Assembly: GCA_008690995.1 (NCBI GenBank)
Contig: VRMN01000005.1
Location: 372,001-436,000, forward strand
DNA from: Porphyridium purpureum
Lineage: Eukaryota; Rhodophyta; Bangiophyceae; Porphyridiales; Porphyridiaceae
DNA length: 64,000 nucleotides
Reading direction: 5' to 3'
Part shown: positions 28,177 through 38,300 of the stretch, in pieces
Position numbering within the stretch: the stretch's first letter is position 1
How the letters are laid out: each line of letters opens with the position of its first letter
Made by a program: the position numbers and the translations under genes
Notes under the pieces: generated by a model
Databases searched by the model: none
Told to the model about the DNA's origin: nothing
What the model saw: the letters and a program-made list of their open reading frames with translations, nothing else

Positions 28177-28668
28177 CCAAGCCTCGGCCCGCGCGCCCTG
28201 AACAGCAAGACGCGTCACTACCAATCCGCTTCCTCCAGGTACGCGCGACGCCCAGCTGTCGTTCTGTTCGTTTGCGTGAGTTGTCCACTCGAATTCCAAC
28301 CCATATATCTCTCTTCCGCGCGACGCGTCAATCACTGCCCGGCTTTGATAACGACCTACCAAGCGCTACGGCACATTGACCCGTACATCGGCATCAACTA
28401 TTTGCGCTCTCCACACGCATGCCGCGCGTCCCTCCCGCTGTGCTGGCTCGCTCCTCCTCTGCGCCCACTTCGTCTGCGCTCTCCGTCGAACACCAAGCAC
28501 CGGACTACCAAAAAGTACAGTCTAAGTGTACGTTTGCGTATGTAAATGGATCGATTTAATAGAGAGCGGTGGAAGCCGAACCGACGAACTCGGGGACATG
28601 GGATATTGCCAAGCGTGTTTGGTCTTAAGGAGGAAAGGAAGGTGTTGGAGGGAACAGGACGGAAAAAA
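28177..28668. promoter_or_regulatory. divergent promoter of SAPS and COX14-like genes
   Basis: This stretch holds the 5' regions of both genes. It includes an AGTACAGT element at 28514-28521, matching elements upstream of three other genes in the window. It also holds a purine-rich leader on the + strand (about 28625-28668) and a TATAT run near 28303 on the SAPS side. The frame upstream of 28669 is open to an ATG at 28546. Confidence 0.45.
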
Positions 28669-28956
28669 ATGGGGGAAAGTCTGAGGTCGCGGAGCAAGTG
28701 GAGCCCGCCGCCGCCGCCGCAGGGCGCGCTGAACGTGCTGCACCGCGCGACGGTGCGCGTGCTCGCGGGGTTCTCGGTCACGGGGTTGAGCCTGTTCATG
28801 CTGATTTCGGTCCTCGGCATTGGCAGGGGGCTGTACCACCGGCATGAGTACCGCAAGGCACAGGCATTGAAGCGGGAGGAGCAGGGGCTGCTGATTGCGC
28901 GCGAGAACCAAGCTGTTGCGGAGCAGGCGGCCGACTCGCAAACTTCGCAAAGCTAG
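28669..28956 (+). CDS. small single-pass mitochondrial membrane protein, COX14-like
   Basis: From ATG 28669 the protein has 95 residues; an in-frame ATG at 28546 would give 136. The leader just before 28669 is purine-rich, like other leaders here, which favours the shorter form. One hydrophobic segment, VLAGFSVTGLSLFMLISVLGI, is followed by RGLYHRHEYRKAQALKREEQGLL. That layout resembles COX14, a small inner-membrane assembly factor of cytochrome c oxidase, in which the membrane helix is followed by Y-x-x-x-x-x-R-x-A-Q-x-x-x-x-E-E-Q. A PPPPP run precedes the helix. Similarity is short and judged by eye, so the protein may be another small membrane protein. Confidence 0.5.
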   Translation: MGESLRSRSKWSPPPPPQGALNVLHRATVRVLAGFSVTGLSLFMLISVLGIGRGLYHRHEYRKAQALKREEQGLLIARENQAVAEQAADSQTSQS

Positions 28957-29910
28957 CTCGCGCCCTTTATTGATCTGTTGCCGACTTGATCATCTTTCGC
29001 CGTGGCGACTCGCGTGACGCGGTTCTGCAGGTGGTGAACATACCGGGCAGGATATGATCCCGGGCTGGTAGTGTGTGTCGTCCACCATGTTGCGTGTATT
29101 CTTGCATACAAGCAAAACGTGAGCGCCCGACTGAGAGCTTCAATTTTCTCCCGTCAATATCCCCCAAAGCCCATCTATTCGTGGCTAGATTCACGCGCAG
29201 GCGAGAAGAGTAATTGATTAAATTGTATGACTAGCCGTTAGCCATCTTCGCATGTCGTTTTATTTTCTTGGTGCATTCCATTCGTTGATTTGTCAGCTCA
29301 CCCTTTCCGCATTCGTCACACGATCACCAGTGCGTGACGAACACCGGACCTCGAAACCCGAACCTGAAGTCCGGAAACACGCTTCCGCGGTGTCGAACAC
29401 GATTCCATGACACGCCTGGCCTCCCACACACCAGCACCGTCCGGCTGGTCGCTCGGCAGGACGCCTTTCGCGCCTTGCTTGAACCCGGTACGCGCTGTAC
29501 ACTTCTGTGCAGCTGGCGTACAGTCCACTTCCGCCTTCCGCCCTTTTTTTAACCGCCAGAAAAATCACGCGCGAGATGAATCATGCGTGAAAGAAGTACA
29601 GTCCTGGCGTGCTCATTGTGTACAGTGGTCGTTGCAAGTAGTGTTCAGTTGGCGGTGGTGGTGTTTGAGTAGTGTACAGTGTGCGCGCATCTCGTGAGCA
29701 CACGCGCGTGCACGTGCGACCGAAGAGCGCGAACCGAGGCGAGAATTCCGTGCGTGCGCGACTGGCGGCAAGTGCGGAGGCACCGGAGAGCGCGCTGGGA
29801 CAAACGAGGAGGAGGAGCAGTTGCTGCAGCAGCGCGGATGCGTGTGCGTGTGCGTATGCGTGTGCGTGTGCGTGTGTATGTATAGAGATAGGGATAGAGA
29901 GAGAAATAGC
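28957..29910. promoter_or_regulatory. upstream region of the MenF-MenD gene with a GTACAG cluster
   Basis: About 950 bases without a convincing gene. TACAGT occurs at 29519-29524, 29597-29602, 29621-29626 and 29675-29680, and CTGTACA at 29495-29501. A GTGTGC-rich microsatellite spans about 29840-29880 and passes into a purine-rich leader (29881-29910) directly before the ATG. No TATA box is evident. A conspicuous T run lies near 29544. Confidence 0.55.
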
Positions 29911-32900
29911 ATGGGGAGCGCGGCCGCGCCATGGATGCATGCACGCGCGCACACGCACCAGGAAGCGGCCTCGCCGCACGCAAGGGACGTTGTCGAGCCG
30001 CCAGATGCGCCCGCAGGATCGACGCGCAGGCCGCGGGCAACGGCCAGATCTGAGATGAAGGATGCCGCGTCGGCAACGCCGTCGCGTGAGGACGAGCCGT
30101 GCAGACGGACAGAGCAGGACGCGGCGCGAGGCGGGTCCAGTCAACAGCCGCAGAGCGCATCGGTGCCGCTGGCCAGGCACAAAGCAAAGCCGCGCGCTTC
30201 GTGTGCAGGGAAGTATCAGGACGGAGCGTTCGCAGATGCGGCCGTGGTGATGCTGGATGCGGCTGGAACACAGAGCGCTGCGCCGCAAGAGCACTCTCAG
30301 CAGGATGTCATGATGCACGCAGTCAGAGCATTGCGCGAGTTTATGGACAAGCAACTTGCTGAGTGCCTCGCAGCTTCGATGGATTGCGGCAACGCCAGCG
30401 GCAGTGCCGGCGCAGATTTCGGCGTCGATGACGGCCCCAGTCTTCGTGAAGCTCCCTCTGAACCGCGCGTGGTCCGCGTACGGGTCAAGCTGGAAACCGA
30501 ACTTCCCGCGCTGGCGTGGTTGCGCGCGTTCGGTGGAGAGCAAGAGCGCATCTTCTTTCGCGACAAGGAGTGCAGTTTTGAAACCGCAGGCATTCGCTTC
30601 GCGCTGCGTGAGACGGCATATGGATACAGTGCAGCAAAACACGAGCGGCTCGTGTGCATGCTCCCGCTCTCCGAGCAAGGCATCTCGCAGGCCAAGTTTT
30701 ACGGATGCCAGCGCTTTGACGATTCAGCCGCATCACAAGCGTCGTGTGAGTGGGCAGATTTTGGCGGGTACACGTACGTACTTCCGCTTCTTGAGTATCA
30801 AAGAATAGGGAAAGAGGACTGCTCGGAGCCGCCGCTGCAAGGCGCTTGCGAGGCTTTCCTCACGATCAACTTAGTCTTAGAAGGTGCCTCGGATGAGAGG
30901 GAGCGATGTGCGTCACGAAAATCCACCATACTGCAAGCGATTTCAGCACTCGCCTCGGCCGAGTTGGCGATGGGAAGTCAGACAGCAAAGACTCAAGCTG
31001 CTCTGTCCGGTTGGCCTGATGCGGCAGCAGGCCTTACTTCGTTTCGGGAGCGCGTGAATGATGATTATGGGGCCTGGGAGACGTCAATTGAGGCGGCCAA
31101 GGGGGGATTTGCGTTGAAAAAGTATCAGAAAATCGTGCTGGCGCGGCGAAAGACATTTGAAGCGCTCGGCAATCAGACCGATCCCGTCGACATTTTGGAG
31201 CGACTCGTGCACTCCTGTAATGTTGGGTACTTGTTCTGCCTGCAGCTTAATTCCAGCAGCGCGTTTCTGGGTTGCAGCCCAGAGCGCCTTTTCAGATTGT
31301 CGAATGGCTGCATAGCCACTGAGGCCGTCGCCGGTACAATCAAGAACAGTCAGGAGAAGAAGCGACAGGAGGAAGCAGAGCGGCAGCTGCTGTCGTCGCT
31401 CAAGGACCTTGAAGAACACCGCATTGTAGTGGAATACATACAGCAGGCTCTCGAAAGTATCTTGCACGACTCCACGCGAAGTGGTTGCGACGAGGTGGTC
31501 TCAGTCCGCGGTCCAGAACTGCTGCGACTGCCACATTTGATGCACATTCGCACAAGTCTGGAAGCGACTGTGGCGAACGATACCGAGTCTTCTCAAACAC
31601 ACGCGCGCGTCACCTTTCGGCTGCTGGATGCCTTACATCCGACACCCGCGGTGTGCGGTTTACCAAAGCAGCTCGCCCAGCAGGACATCCTGCGCTTAGA
31701 GCGCTTTGATCGCGGCTGCTACGCAGGCCCGTTTGGGTACTTTGGATCGAACTGCGCAGACTACTGCGTTGCTATTCGCTCAGGTCTTGTCAAGGCGGAC
31801 CGCGTACTCATCTATGGTGGAGCCGGCATAGTGCCCGAGTCGGTTGCGCGCAGTGAATGGGATGAAATCGAGCTCAAGCTGTCCACCTTTGCGCGCGCCC
31901 TCGAAACTCGCGCCCTCGAAACTCGCGACCCGAAACAGCCTCTCCCATTCGGTGTGAATCAAAGTGGTGCTCGTGCCTTGCTTCCAAAGGCAAGCAATTC
32001 AAGTAATCAGCCTGATGAAAGGCACGATTTGGCCAATGGAAATGTAGCTGCAGACTCGGCGCGGGCAGCGGCAACTTTTGTAGCTGCTGGCGGTGCCGCC
32101 TCGGCCTCGGGCGTCCCGCCGCCTTTTGGTGGCACGAGTGCCGTGCCGCAACTTTTGTTGAGCGAAAACTTGAACATGCTGTGGGGTTCCTGTATTGTTG
32201 AAGAGCTGGTACGCCTGGGTATCGAGCAATTTTTTGTTTGTCCTGGCTCGCGTTCGTCACCGCTCGCTATTGGTGTGATGCGCTGTGCTCGAGCACGGTA
32301 TCTGTCATGCCATGACGAACGCGGAGCTGCGTTCATGGCGGTCGGATTTGGGCGTGTGGCACATGGAATTCGCAGGAAGCCGGCTGCTGTGATTACGTCT
32401 TCAGGAACAGCAGTTGCAAACCTTCTGCCGGCTTGTGTGGAGGCCTTTCAAGACGATATCCCACTGCTGCTCCTGACCGCAGATCGACCTCCTGAGCTGC
32501 GCGATGTGGGAGCCAACCAGGCGATTGATCAGGTGAAGCTTTTAGGCAAGCACGTGCGCTGGTTCAAGGATTTCCCATGTCCAGGACCTGACTCAAATAA
32601 GCAGGGGCGCTGCATCGAAAATCTACTCAGCGACATTGACTATGCAGTGTCTCAGGCGTGTTCACGCGGGCGCGCAGGTCCCGTGCACTTGAATTTTATG
32701 TTTCGAGAAACTCTGGCGCCTGAGCCGGAGGAACGCAAACCACCCTCAGCGGACCACGAGCCCTTCACGTCAGAACCTTGCGAAGTCAGTCAACTGATGA
32801 TTCGACGCCCAAACTTGCTCAATTGGGTATGGTCAAGCTTTCCGTGGTGTTCATACAGCCAGCCATGTGCAGATGCGTATAACCAGGGAAATGCGGCATG

Positions 32901-34203
32901 CATGCTGGATCGGGAGCTGCTAGAGCTAGTTTGGGGCGCAAAGGCGGGCTTAATCATTGCCGGGTCGCTCTATAATGCAGAGGATATGCGTGCGGCTGTG
33001 AATCTTGGACGGCTTTTGCAGTGGCCAGTATACCCGGACGTACTCTCTGGACTGCGCCTACGCAAGCACCCCGAGCTGGTACACTTACTTGACCAGATGC
33101 TCCTCAGCGACGTGGTCAGCGAGTATGCTGCACAGATCGACACAGTCTTGGTCCTGGGTACTCGACTTGTGTCCAAACGCGTCCACAAGCTTATTCTCGC
33201 GAATGCTAGACAGGTTGTTGTGGTTAATGAGTCTGTCACAAGGTTCGATGAGCATTTCAACACGTCATTCAAAGTGCAGACGTCGCCGCATGCCTTTGCG
33301 AACGCCCTAGAGCTGGCGACTAAGGGCAGACGCGCAGCTGATGGTGGCGTGTGCGGACGTGGCCACGGCGACGGCAGTCGGCCTCGCGCCGCCAGTAGTA
33401 CTGAAAGTGGGTCTCTTGTGTACCGGCCGGCGAGTTCATTAATGGAGCTGGTTTCGCTCGGGCGTCATTTGGAACACAAGTTATCGGGCCTATTTCAGCG
33501 GTCTGGTGATGTCCTGACTGAGCCTCTTGCAGCTCGCATTGTCGTTGAAGCTTACTGTGCGCGCCATCCGCGCGCGGCACTGTTTGTCTCCAACAGCATG
33601 CCTGTTCGAGATGTCGATATGTTTGCCCCAGCGGTGCTTCCAGACTTCTCCCTCATGGATGTGGTGGGATGCAACCGCGGCGCGAGCGGTATTGACGGCG
33701 TGCTGAGCAGCGCAATTGGCTTTTGTATGGCAGCGAGTAAGCCCGTCTTGCTGCTAATTGGAGACATGGCGTTCTTGCATGACATGAATGCGCTGCACAC
33801 ATTGAAGCAAGCAGGCGACAAAATCGCTGAAGTTACCATTGTCCTCCTGAATAATGGAGGCGGTGGGATTTTTTCGTTTTTGCCCATTGCCGCGCATCCA
33901 GACGTTTTCACACCTTTGTTCGACACGCCGCACCAAACGAAATTTGAGCATCTCGCTAGCATGTACGATATGCAGTATGAATTACCCCGCTCGGCCGATG
34001 AGCTCAAGAGCGCTCTGGACCGTACGCCGGCTAGAGGCAGTTCTGTCCGAGGGAGCAGCACAGTGCGTCATAAGCTTATTGAAGTTCGCACCGAGCAGCA
34101 CGCCAATCTGGAGTACCACAGGCATTTGGGCCGTACTGTGCAGCAGTGGATTGAGGAGCATGCTCAGAATGAGAGAGACAAGCAGAGCCAAGCGGAACAC
34201 TGA
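29911..34203 (+). CDS. bifunctional isochorismate synthase / SEPHCHC synthase (MenF-MenD fusion)
   Basis: The protein has 1430 residues and carries two enzymes of phylloquinone/menaquinone synthesis. The MenF half (about residues 130-680) contains KIVLARRKTF, FLGCSPERLF, AVAGTI, DLEEHRIVVEYI, LDALHPTPAVCGLPK, FDRGCYAGPFGYFGSNCADYCVAIRSGLV and YGGAGIVPES. The MenD half (about 750-1420) contains VCPGSRSSPLAI, SCHDERGAAFMAVGFGR, SSGTAVANLLPACVEA, LTADRPPELRDVGANQAIDQ and the thiamin-diphosphate region GDMAFLHDMNAL...NNGGGGIFSFLPIA. The N-terminus is Ala/Arg-rich and could be a plastid transit peptide. Plant and diatom PHYLLO proteins have the same MenF-MenD order plus MenC and MenH; here the frame ends after MenD. 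An earlier ATG at 29878 would add RDRDRER residues from the purine leader. The stop is 14 bases from that of the next gene. Confidence 0.95.
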   Translation: MGSAAAPWMHARAHTHQEAASPHARDVVEPPDAPAGSTRRPRATARSEMKDAASATPSREDEPCRRTEQDAARGGSSQQPQSASVPLARHKAKPRASCAGKYQDGAFADAAVVMLDAAGTQSAAPQEHSQQDVMMHAVRALREFMDKQLAECLAASMDCGNASGSAGADFGVDDGPSLREAPSEPRVVRVRVKLETELPALAWLRAFGGEQERIFFRDKECSFETAGIRFALRETAYGYSAAKHERLVCMLPLSEQGISQAKFYGCQRFDDSAASQASCEWADFGGYTYVLPLLEYQRIGKEDCSEPPLQGACEAFLTINLVLEGASDERERCASRKSTILQAISALASAELAMGSQTAKTQAALSGWPDAAAGLTSFRERVNDDYGAWETSIEAAKGGFALKKYQKIVLARRKTFEALGNQTDPVDILERLVHSCNVGYLFCLQLNSSSAFLGCSPERLFRLSNGCIATEAVAGTIKNSQEKKRQEEAERQLLSSLKDLEEHRIVVEYIQQALESILHDSTRSGCDEVVSVRGPELLRLPHLMHIRTSLEATVANDTESSQTHARVTFRLLDALHPTPAVCGLPKQLAQQDILRLERFDRGCYAGPFGYFGSNCADYCVAIRSGLVKADRVLIYGGAGIVPESVARSEWDEIELKLSTFARALETRALETRDPKQPLPFGVNQSGARALLPKASNSSNQPDERHDLANGNVAADSARAAATFVAAGGAASASGVPPPFGGTSAVPQLLLSENLNMLWGSCIVEELVRLGIEQFFVCPGSRSSPLAIGVMRCARARYLSCHDERGAAFMAVGFGRVAHGIRRKPAAVITSSGTAVANLLPACVEAFQDDIPLLLLTADRPPELRDVGANQAIDQVKLLGKHVRWFKDFPCPGPDSNKQGRCIENLLSDIDYAVSQACSRGRAGPVHLNFMFRETLAPEPEERKPPSADHEPFTSEPCEVSQLMIRRPNLLNWVWSSFPWCSYSQPCADAYNQGNAACMLDRELLELVWGAKAGLIIAGSLYNAEDMRAAVNLGRLLQWPVYPDVLSGLRLRKHPELVHLLDQMLLSDVVSEYAAQIDTVLVLGTRLVSKRVHKLILANARQVVVVNESVTRFDEHFNTSFKVQTSPHAFANALELATKGRRAADGGVCGRGHGDGSRPRAASSTESGSLVYRPASSLMELVSLGRHLEHKLSGLFQRSGDVLTEPLAARIVVEAYCARHPRAALFVSNSMPVRDVDMFAPAVLPDFSLMDVVGCNRGASGIDGVLSSAIGFCMAASKPVLLLIGDMAFLHDMNALHTLKQAGDKIAEVTIVLLNNGGGGIFSFLPIAAHPDVFTPLFDTPHQTKFEHLASMYDMQYELPRSADELKSALDRTPARGSSVRGSSTVRHKLIEVRTEQHANLEYHRHLGRTVQQWIEEHAQNERDKQSQAEH

Positions 34204-34217
34204 TAAACGGTCTCAAA

Positions 34218-35321
34218 TTATTTTGCGATTCTTCGAATGGCATCTTGCACAAGATCATGCAATTCATTTATCCCCGTGTCTCGATGTCTGTGGGCATCGC
34301 AGAACTCACCCAGTCGGAGAAGTTGATCGCGGCATTGGAAGTGATCACCCTGCACTCGAGCCATCCGCAAAAGATGGGCAACGTACTCATCAATCCGGTC
34401 CATGTCTGGATAAAGCCCGCAAATGATCGTGCGCGCATCCAAATGCTCCGCCAGAAAATCTGCATCGTCTTGATTCTGGCGCTCCGTTTTCATCCACCGG
34501 TCAAAGAAACGCTTAAATTCCTGCTTCCTTGTGTGCATGCGCACACATGGTTCTGGGACATGGTCGTGTGTGCCTTGCTCATTCCTGGGAGCCTCCTCCA
34601 ACTGGGCCCACGCATGCTGATCCGGGCTCAGAACCAGTCGCCACAAGTGCACCGCATCCTGTGGCTTCATATCCAACGCTTTGCCGGCAAGTGCGCTAGT
34701 TTGCCGTTCGTCCAAAAGCGACGCATATGCCAAATCCAGCACGTCGTCGTGCGCAGGACCCGCTTCAGGCTTGTTCGCCTTCCGCGCACGGCCTGCTGGC
34801 TTGCAGCTGCCTGCTCCAGAACTTGATGGCGCGGCGTAGAGTGACGTATGCAGCGCGTTGAGCATGCGCTGTTGAGCTCGCATGGTGGCGCGTGCCGCTA
34901 CGTGTTTCTGTATTGATTTGCCGACTTCGTTCAATTCCCGACTCCGCGATGGACGCATTTCTTGCCGACTGGCACCAGCCGTGTGGGCCACGATTTTTCT
35001 GAGCTGTGACGCAGAAAGTCGGGCATTGCGTAACAGAATACCAAGCAGCAGATCTAGCGCATGTCGTAGCACATAGACGTCAAGCTCCCCTGCAAGTAGT
35101 CCTTGCGCGCGCTCCAAGAGCGCATCGTGGCGACGGTTTGTGCCGCTTTCCACGGCGCTCGCGTGCCCCACCCACGTTTGCACGCGCGTCGCAGTGGCCA
35201 CTGCGCCTTCCAAGTCCTTGTCGTCCCATTCCCGCAGCTTGGACGACCGCGCCAATCGCATACGCTTTGCGAGTTCCTGCGCGTCCCGAACAAACGCATC
35301 CACTCCTGCTTCACTGTCCAT
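34218..35321 (-). CDS. unrecognised helical protein
   Basis: The protein has 367 residues, is rich in Arg, Leu, Ala and Asp, and is mostly predicted helical. It has no membrane segment or targeting peptide. A repeated look of L-L-x-x-A helices (residues 70-160) is followed by a basic linker (AGRARKANKPEAG) and a second helical part with QEFKRFFDRWMKTERQNQDD. I recognise no family. The context is odd on both sides. Its stop is 14 bases from the MenF-MenD stop on the other strand. Its ATG lies only 18 bases after the SEL1L stop on the same strand, in the same frame but behind TAA and a second TAG. Its promoter must therefore lie inside the SEL1L coding sequence, or the two are transcribed together. 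Confidence 0.7.
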   Translation of the reverse strand: MDSEAGVDAFVRDAQELAKRMRLARSSKLREWDDKDLEGAVATATRVQTWVGHASAVESGTNRRHDALLERAQGLLAGELDVYVLRHALDLLLGILLRNARLSASQLRKIVAHTAGASRQEMRPSRSRELNEVGKSIQKHVAARATMRAQQRMLNALHTSLYAAPSSSGAGSCKPAGRARKANKPEAGPAHDDVLDLAYASLLDERQTSALAGKALDMKPQDAVHLWRLVLSPDQHAWAQLEEAPRNEQGTHDHVPEPCVRMHTRKQEFKRFFDRWMKTERQNQDDADFLAEHLDARTIICGLYPDMDRIDEYVAHLLRMARVQGDHFQCRDQLLRLGEFCDAHRHRDTGINELHDLVQDAIRRIAK

Positions 35322-35339
35322 TCCACAAGGCTATGTCGT

Positions 35340-38300
35340 TTACTCCGTCACTACGTTTTCATTCTGAGTCGCGGTGACGGCTCGCGCGTGGGCACGACGG
35401 CGAAGAACCACGGCGAGCGCTATCAGGACACCAAGTAGAAGCACGAGAACAAGCAAGTCGAGGTACTCGCTGATCATGTAGTCTGAAATTGGCGACCAAA
35501 ATTGTCCAGCAAGCTCGAGTGCGACAAGGCGGAACTTTGGAGGCACCGCTCGAAGTGCAAAGCTGGCAAGCGCGGACGCTATGAAGGCGTCCACGTTGGC
35601 CAGATACGTCATGTCAAAGTAGCGCTTCGCAAGCGCATCGTCTTGCGCGACGCCCATCCCAAGAGCGTGCATGGTGCCCAAGGTAAACATGCTTTCGGCA
35701 CTGCCACTATCCGCGCTGATGCGGTAAGCATGCGCAGCTTCTTCGAACATACCATCTCTGTAATGCATGTGGCCAACTTTGGTCATGGCGAGTGAGTAAC
35801 CCTGCATTGAGCTCATCAGGAAGAGATCGCGTGCGTGCTCGCGTATTTTCAGATCACGAGCTGTGTTCACGTGTGCGCCGAATACTTCCTCGACGCCCAG
35901 ACCATGCATCATCAGGAATGCTGCGTTGAACTGCCCCAATTCGCTCCCTGCAAACGCGGCTTCTAGATACCGTCGAAGCGCGTACGCATATCGCTGCTCC
36001 CAGAACGCATCCTCTGCAACGCTGATGAGCTCGAAGACTTCGCCTTGCTCTGTCACAGCTTTCAGCAGCGGCAAAGCGCGCTCACAATCCGCAGGGATCC
36101 TTTGCAAGAAAGCAGTAGACGAGGATGATCCCGGACGCTTCACGAATTCCTCACGCCCCCGGCGCAGAAGCACACCGGCTTGGTACATCGAGTACGTGTG
36201 GCCCTTTTTGGACGCACTCAGGAACATTCCGAGCGCCTTCTCAGCATTTGGCTCGGTCCCCACACCCTCCAAGTACATAACGCCTGTGTTATACATACCT
36301 TCTGCAAGCCCGTGCTCGGCTGCTTTCATAAATGACATAAATGCTCGGGTTTCATTTCGCGCGACACCAATGCCGTGCAAGTAACAGTAGCCCAGCCCGT
36401 TATGACCGGCCGGATCGCCATATTTTGCAGCCTGTTCAAAGTGAAAAAAGGCACGCACATCAGAGGCAGAGCCATTCTTACCTTCAGCGTGACTCTGGGC
36501 ACGCGCAGCACCAGCCTGCTGTTCGCTTTGCGCAGCGCCAAAAGTGGATCCAGATCCAGCCGGCGGCGCGGCCTCGTTGATCGAGCGTTCTTTCATCTTC
36601 GTGTAAATGTAACCAAGACTTGTGTGCGCTACGGCGGATCCAGCTCGCGCGGCGCGATGGAAGAGATCGCGAGCCAGTTCGTGGTTTGGCTGCACTCCAT
36701 TCAAGCCGAAGTAGTGGGCCTGGCCGAGCGCCACTTGGGCTCCGACATCGCCGTTGGCTGCAGACAGGCGATAGTAGTCCATAATATCGAAATCTTCAGA
36801 GTGCGCTTCCTTGGCACTGCCCGAGTTTGCCGAGCCGCGCTGCCGCCGTAGCAGTGCCAAGCGGCGGCGCTTGGTGCGAAGCAAATCATCGTCTTGGAGC
36901 CGCACACCACGCTCAAAAATGCGGCGCTCCAGCTCCTCGGACATTTCCTCAACCGACTCGGTACTGTGCTCGTCAAAGCCTAGCACGCGTGCCGCGGCTT
37001 GCTCGTACAGTAACGCTGCAGGCGCGCACGACTTTTTCACAAGCATGCCATGTTGAAAGGCAAAACCCAACGCTGATTTAGCAAATACGTTACCTCCTTG
37101 TGCAGCCAGCACAAGATGTAGAATCATTTTCGCATCGTGCATTTCAGGGTTGTCGTGGTCCGGTTTTGAGTGTAGCTCGAGACGCGCCAAGAATGCCAGC
37201 AAAAAGTGCGAGTCTGCGTCCCCCAGTTCTGCAGCTACTGTGGCATGGTCTTTCGCAACAGTCAGATCACTCTCAACCTCACCTGCTACGTCTCCGAACA
37301 AGTAAATGCCCGCAAGAGTAGCGTGCGCTCCGGTGGAACCCGCGCTTTGGCCCAATTTCGCAACCGTACGCAACAAAGCCAGGGCCTCCTGGAAGTCTGA
37401 TCCGTTCAGCAGCATCTCGACAGCTTCCTCGTATAAGGCTTCCGCTTCCCCATCCTCTAGTACACCGTCTTCACCGTCTTCACCGCCTTCACCATCTTCA
37501 CCATCTTCATTTGCTGATCTGGGAGGGACCAGCTGCTCCAGGGCAGCATCGACTATGCTATTCAGCTGTTCTGCGGACGAAAGCCCACCACTTTTCGTGT
37601 CTATACCGATCTCAATTTCCGAGCGATCCGCATTGCCCCCGGTGGCACGCAAATGCAGTCTAGGCTGTAAATCAGCCATGGACATCCACGCCTCAGCATC
37701 TTGTTGTTGCTGTTGTTTCACTGTTTCTTGATCACCAACCGCAAGCTTTAAACCAAGCGGCAGATCATTATCACCACCGCGCAAATTGAAAACATGGCTG
37801 AATGCCACCCGCGATATCATATTAAGTTGAGAAGGTGCATCATTCTGACCTGGCGTGACAATGTATGCAGCCAGAAAGAGCGAGCGCCCGATAGGCGCTA
37901 GTCGCTGTACAATTTTCCACGATACCCAGAAAGAAAGGGAGCTTGGTGACTTGAGGTGCGCCCTGACAACGTCGTGCACCGCGCCTATTCCATCTTCAAA
38001 ATGCAAGACAAAGTCATGCAGTCCAATCAGACGCCCGGCGTGCGCTTCGGCATGCTGTACCATGCCAGTCAAGTGCGTCAAATCTGACAAATGAATCACA
38101 GCTCCTTCTCCGGCTGTTCTAAGCGAAAAGCGAGCACGCCGTGTTCCATAAACCATATTGCTTTCGTCCTGGTTTCCGGCCGTCTTACTCGGTGATCCAA
38201 AGCTCTTTTCTGTGCTAGATTCTTTCTCGGTATGTGCAGAATGAGGATCTTTGCTTGTTGTTTGTTGTGACTCGCGCCTGATTTGAATCCTTTCGTGCAA

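Noticed and set aside
29581-30678. Long minus-strand frames rich in Arg, His and Thr
   Set aside because: They are shadows of the MenF-MenD gene and of the GTGTGC microsatellite, with low-complexity repeats such as alternating His-Thr.
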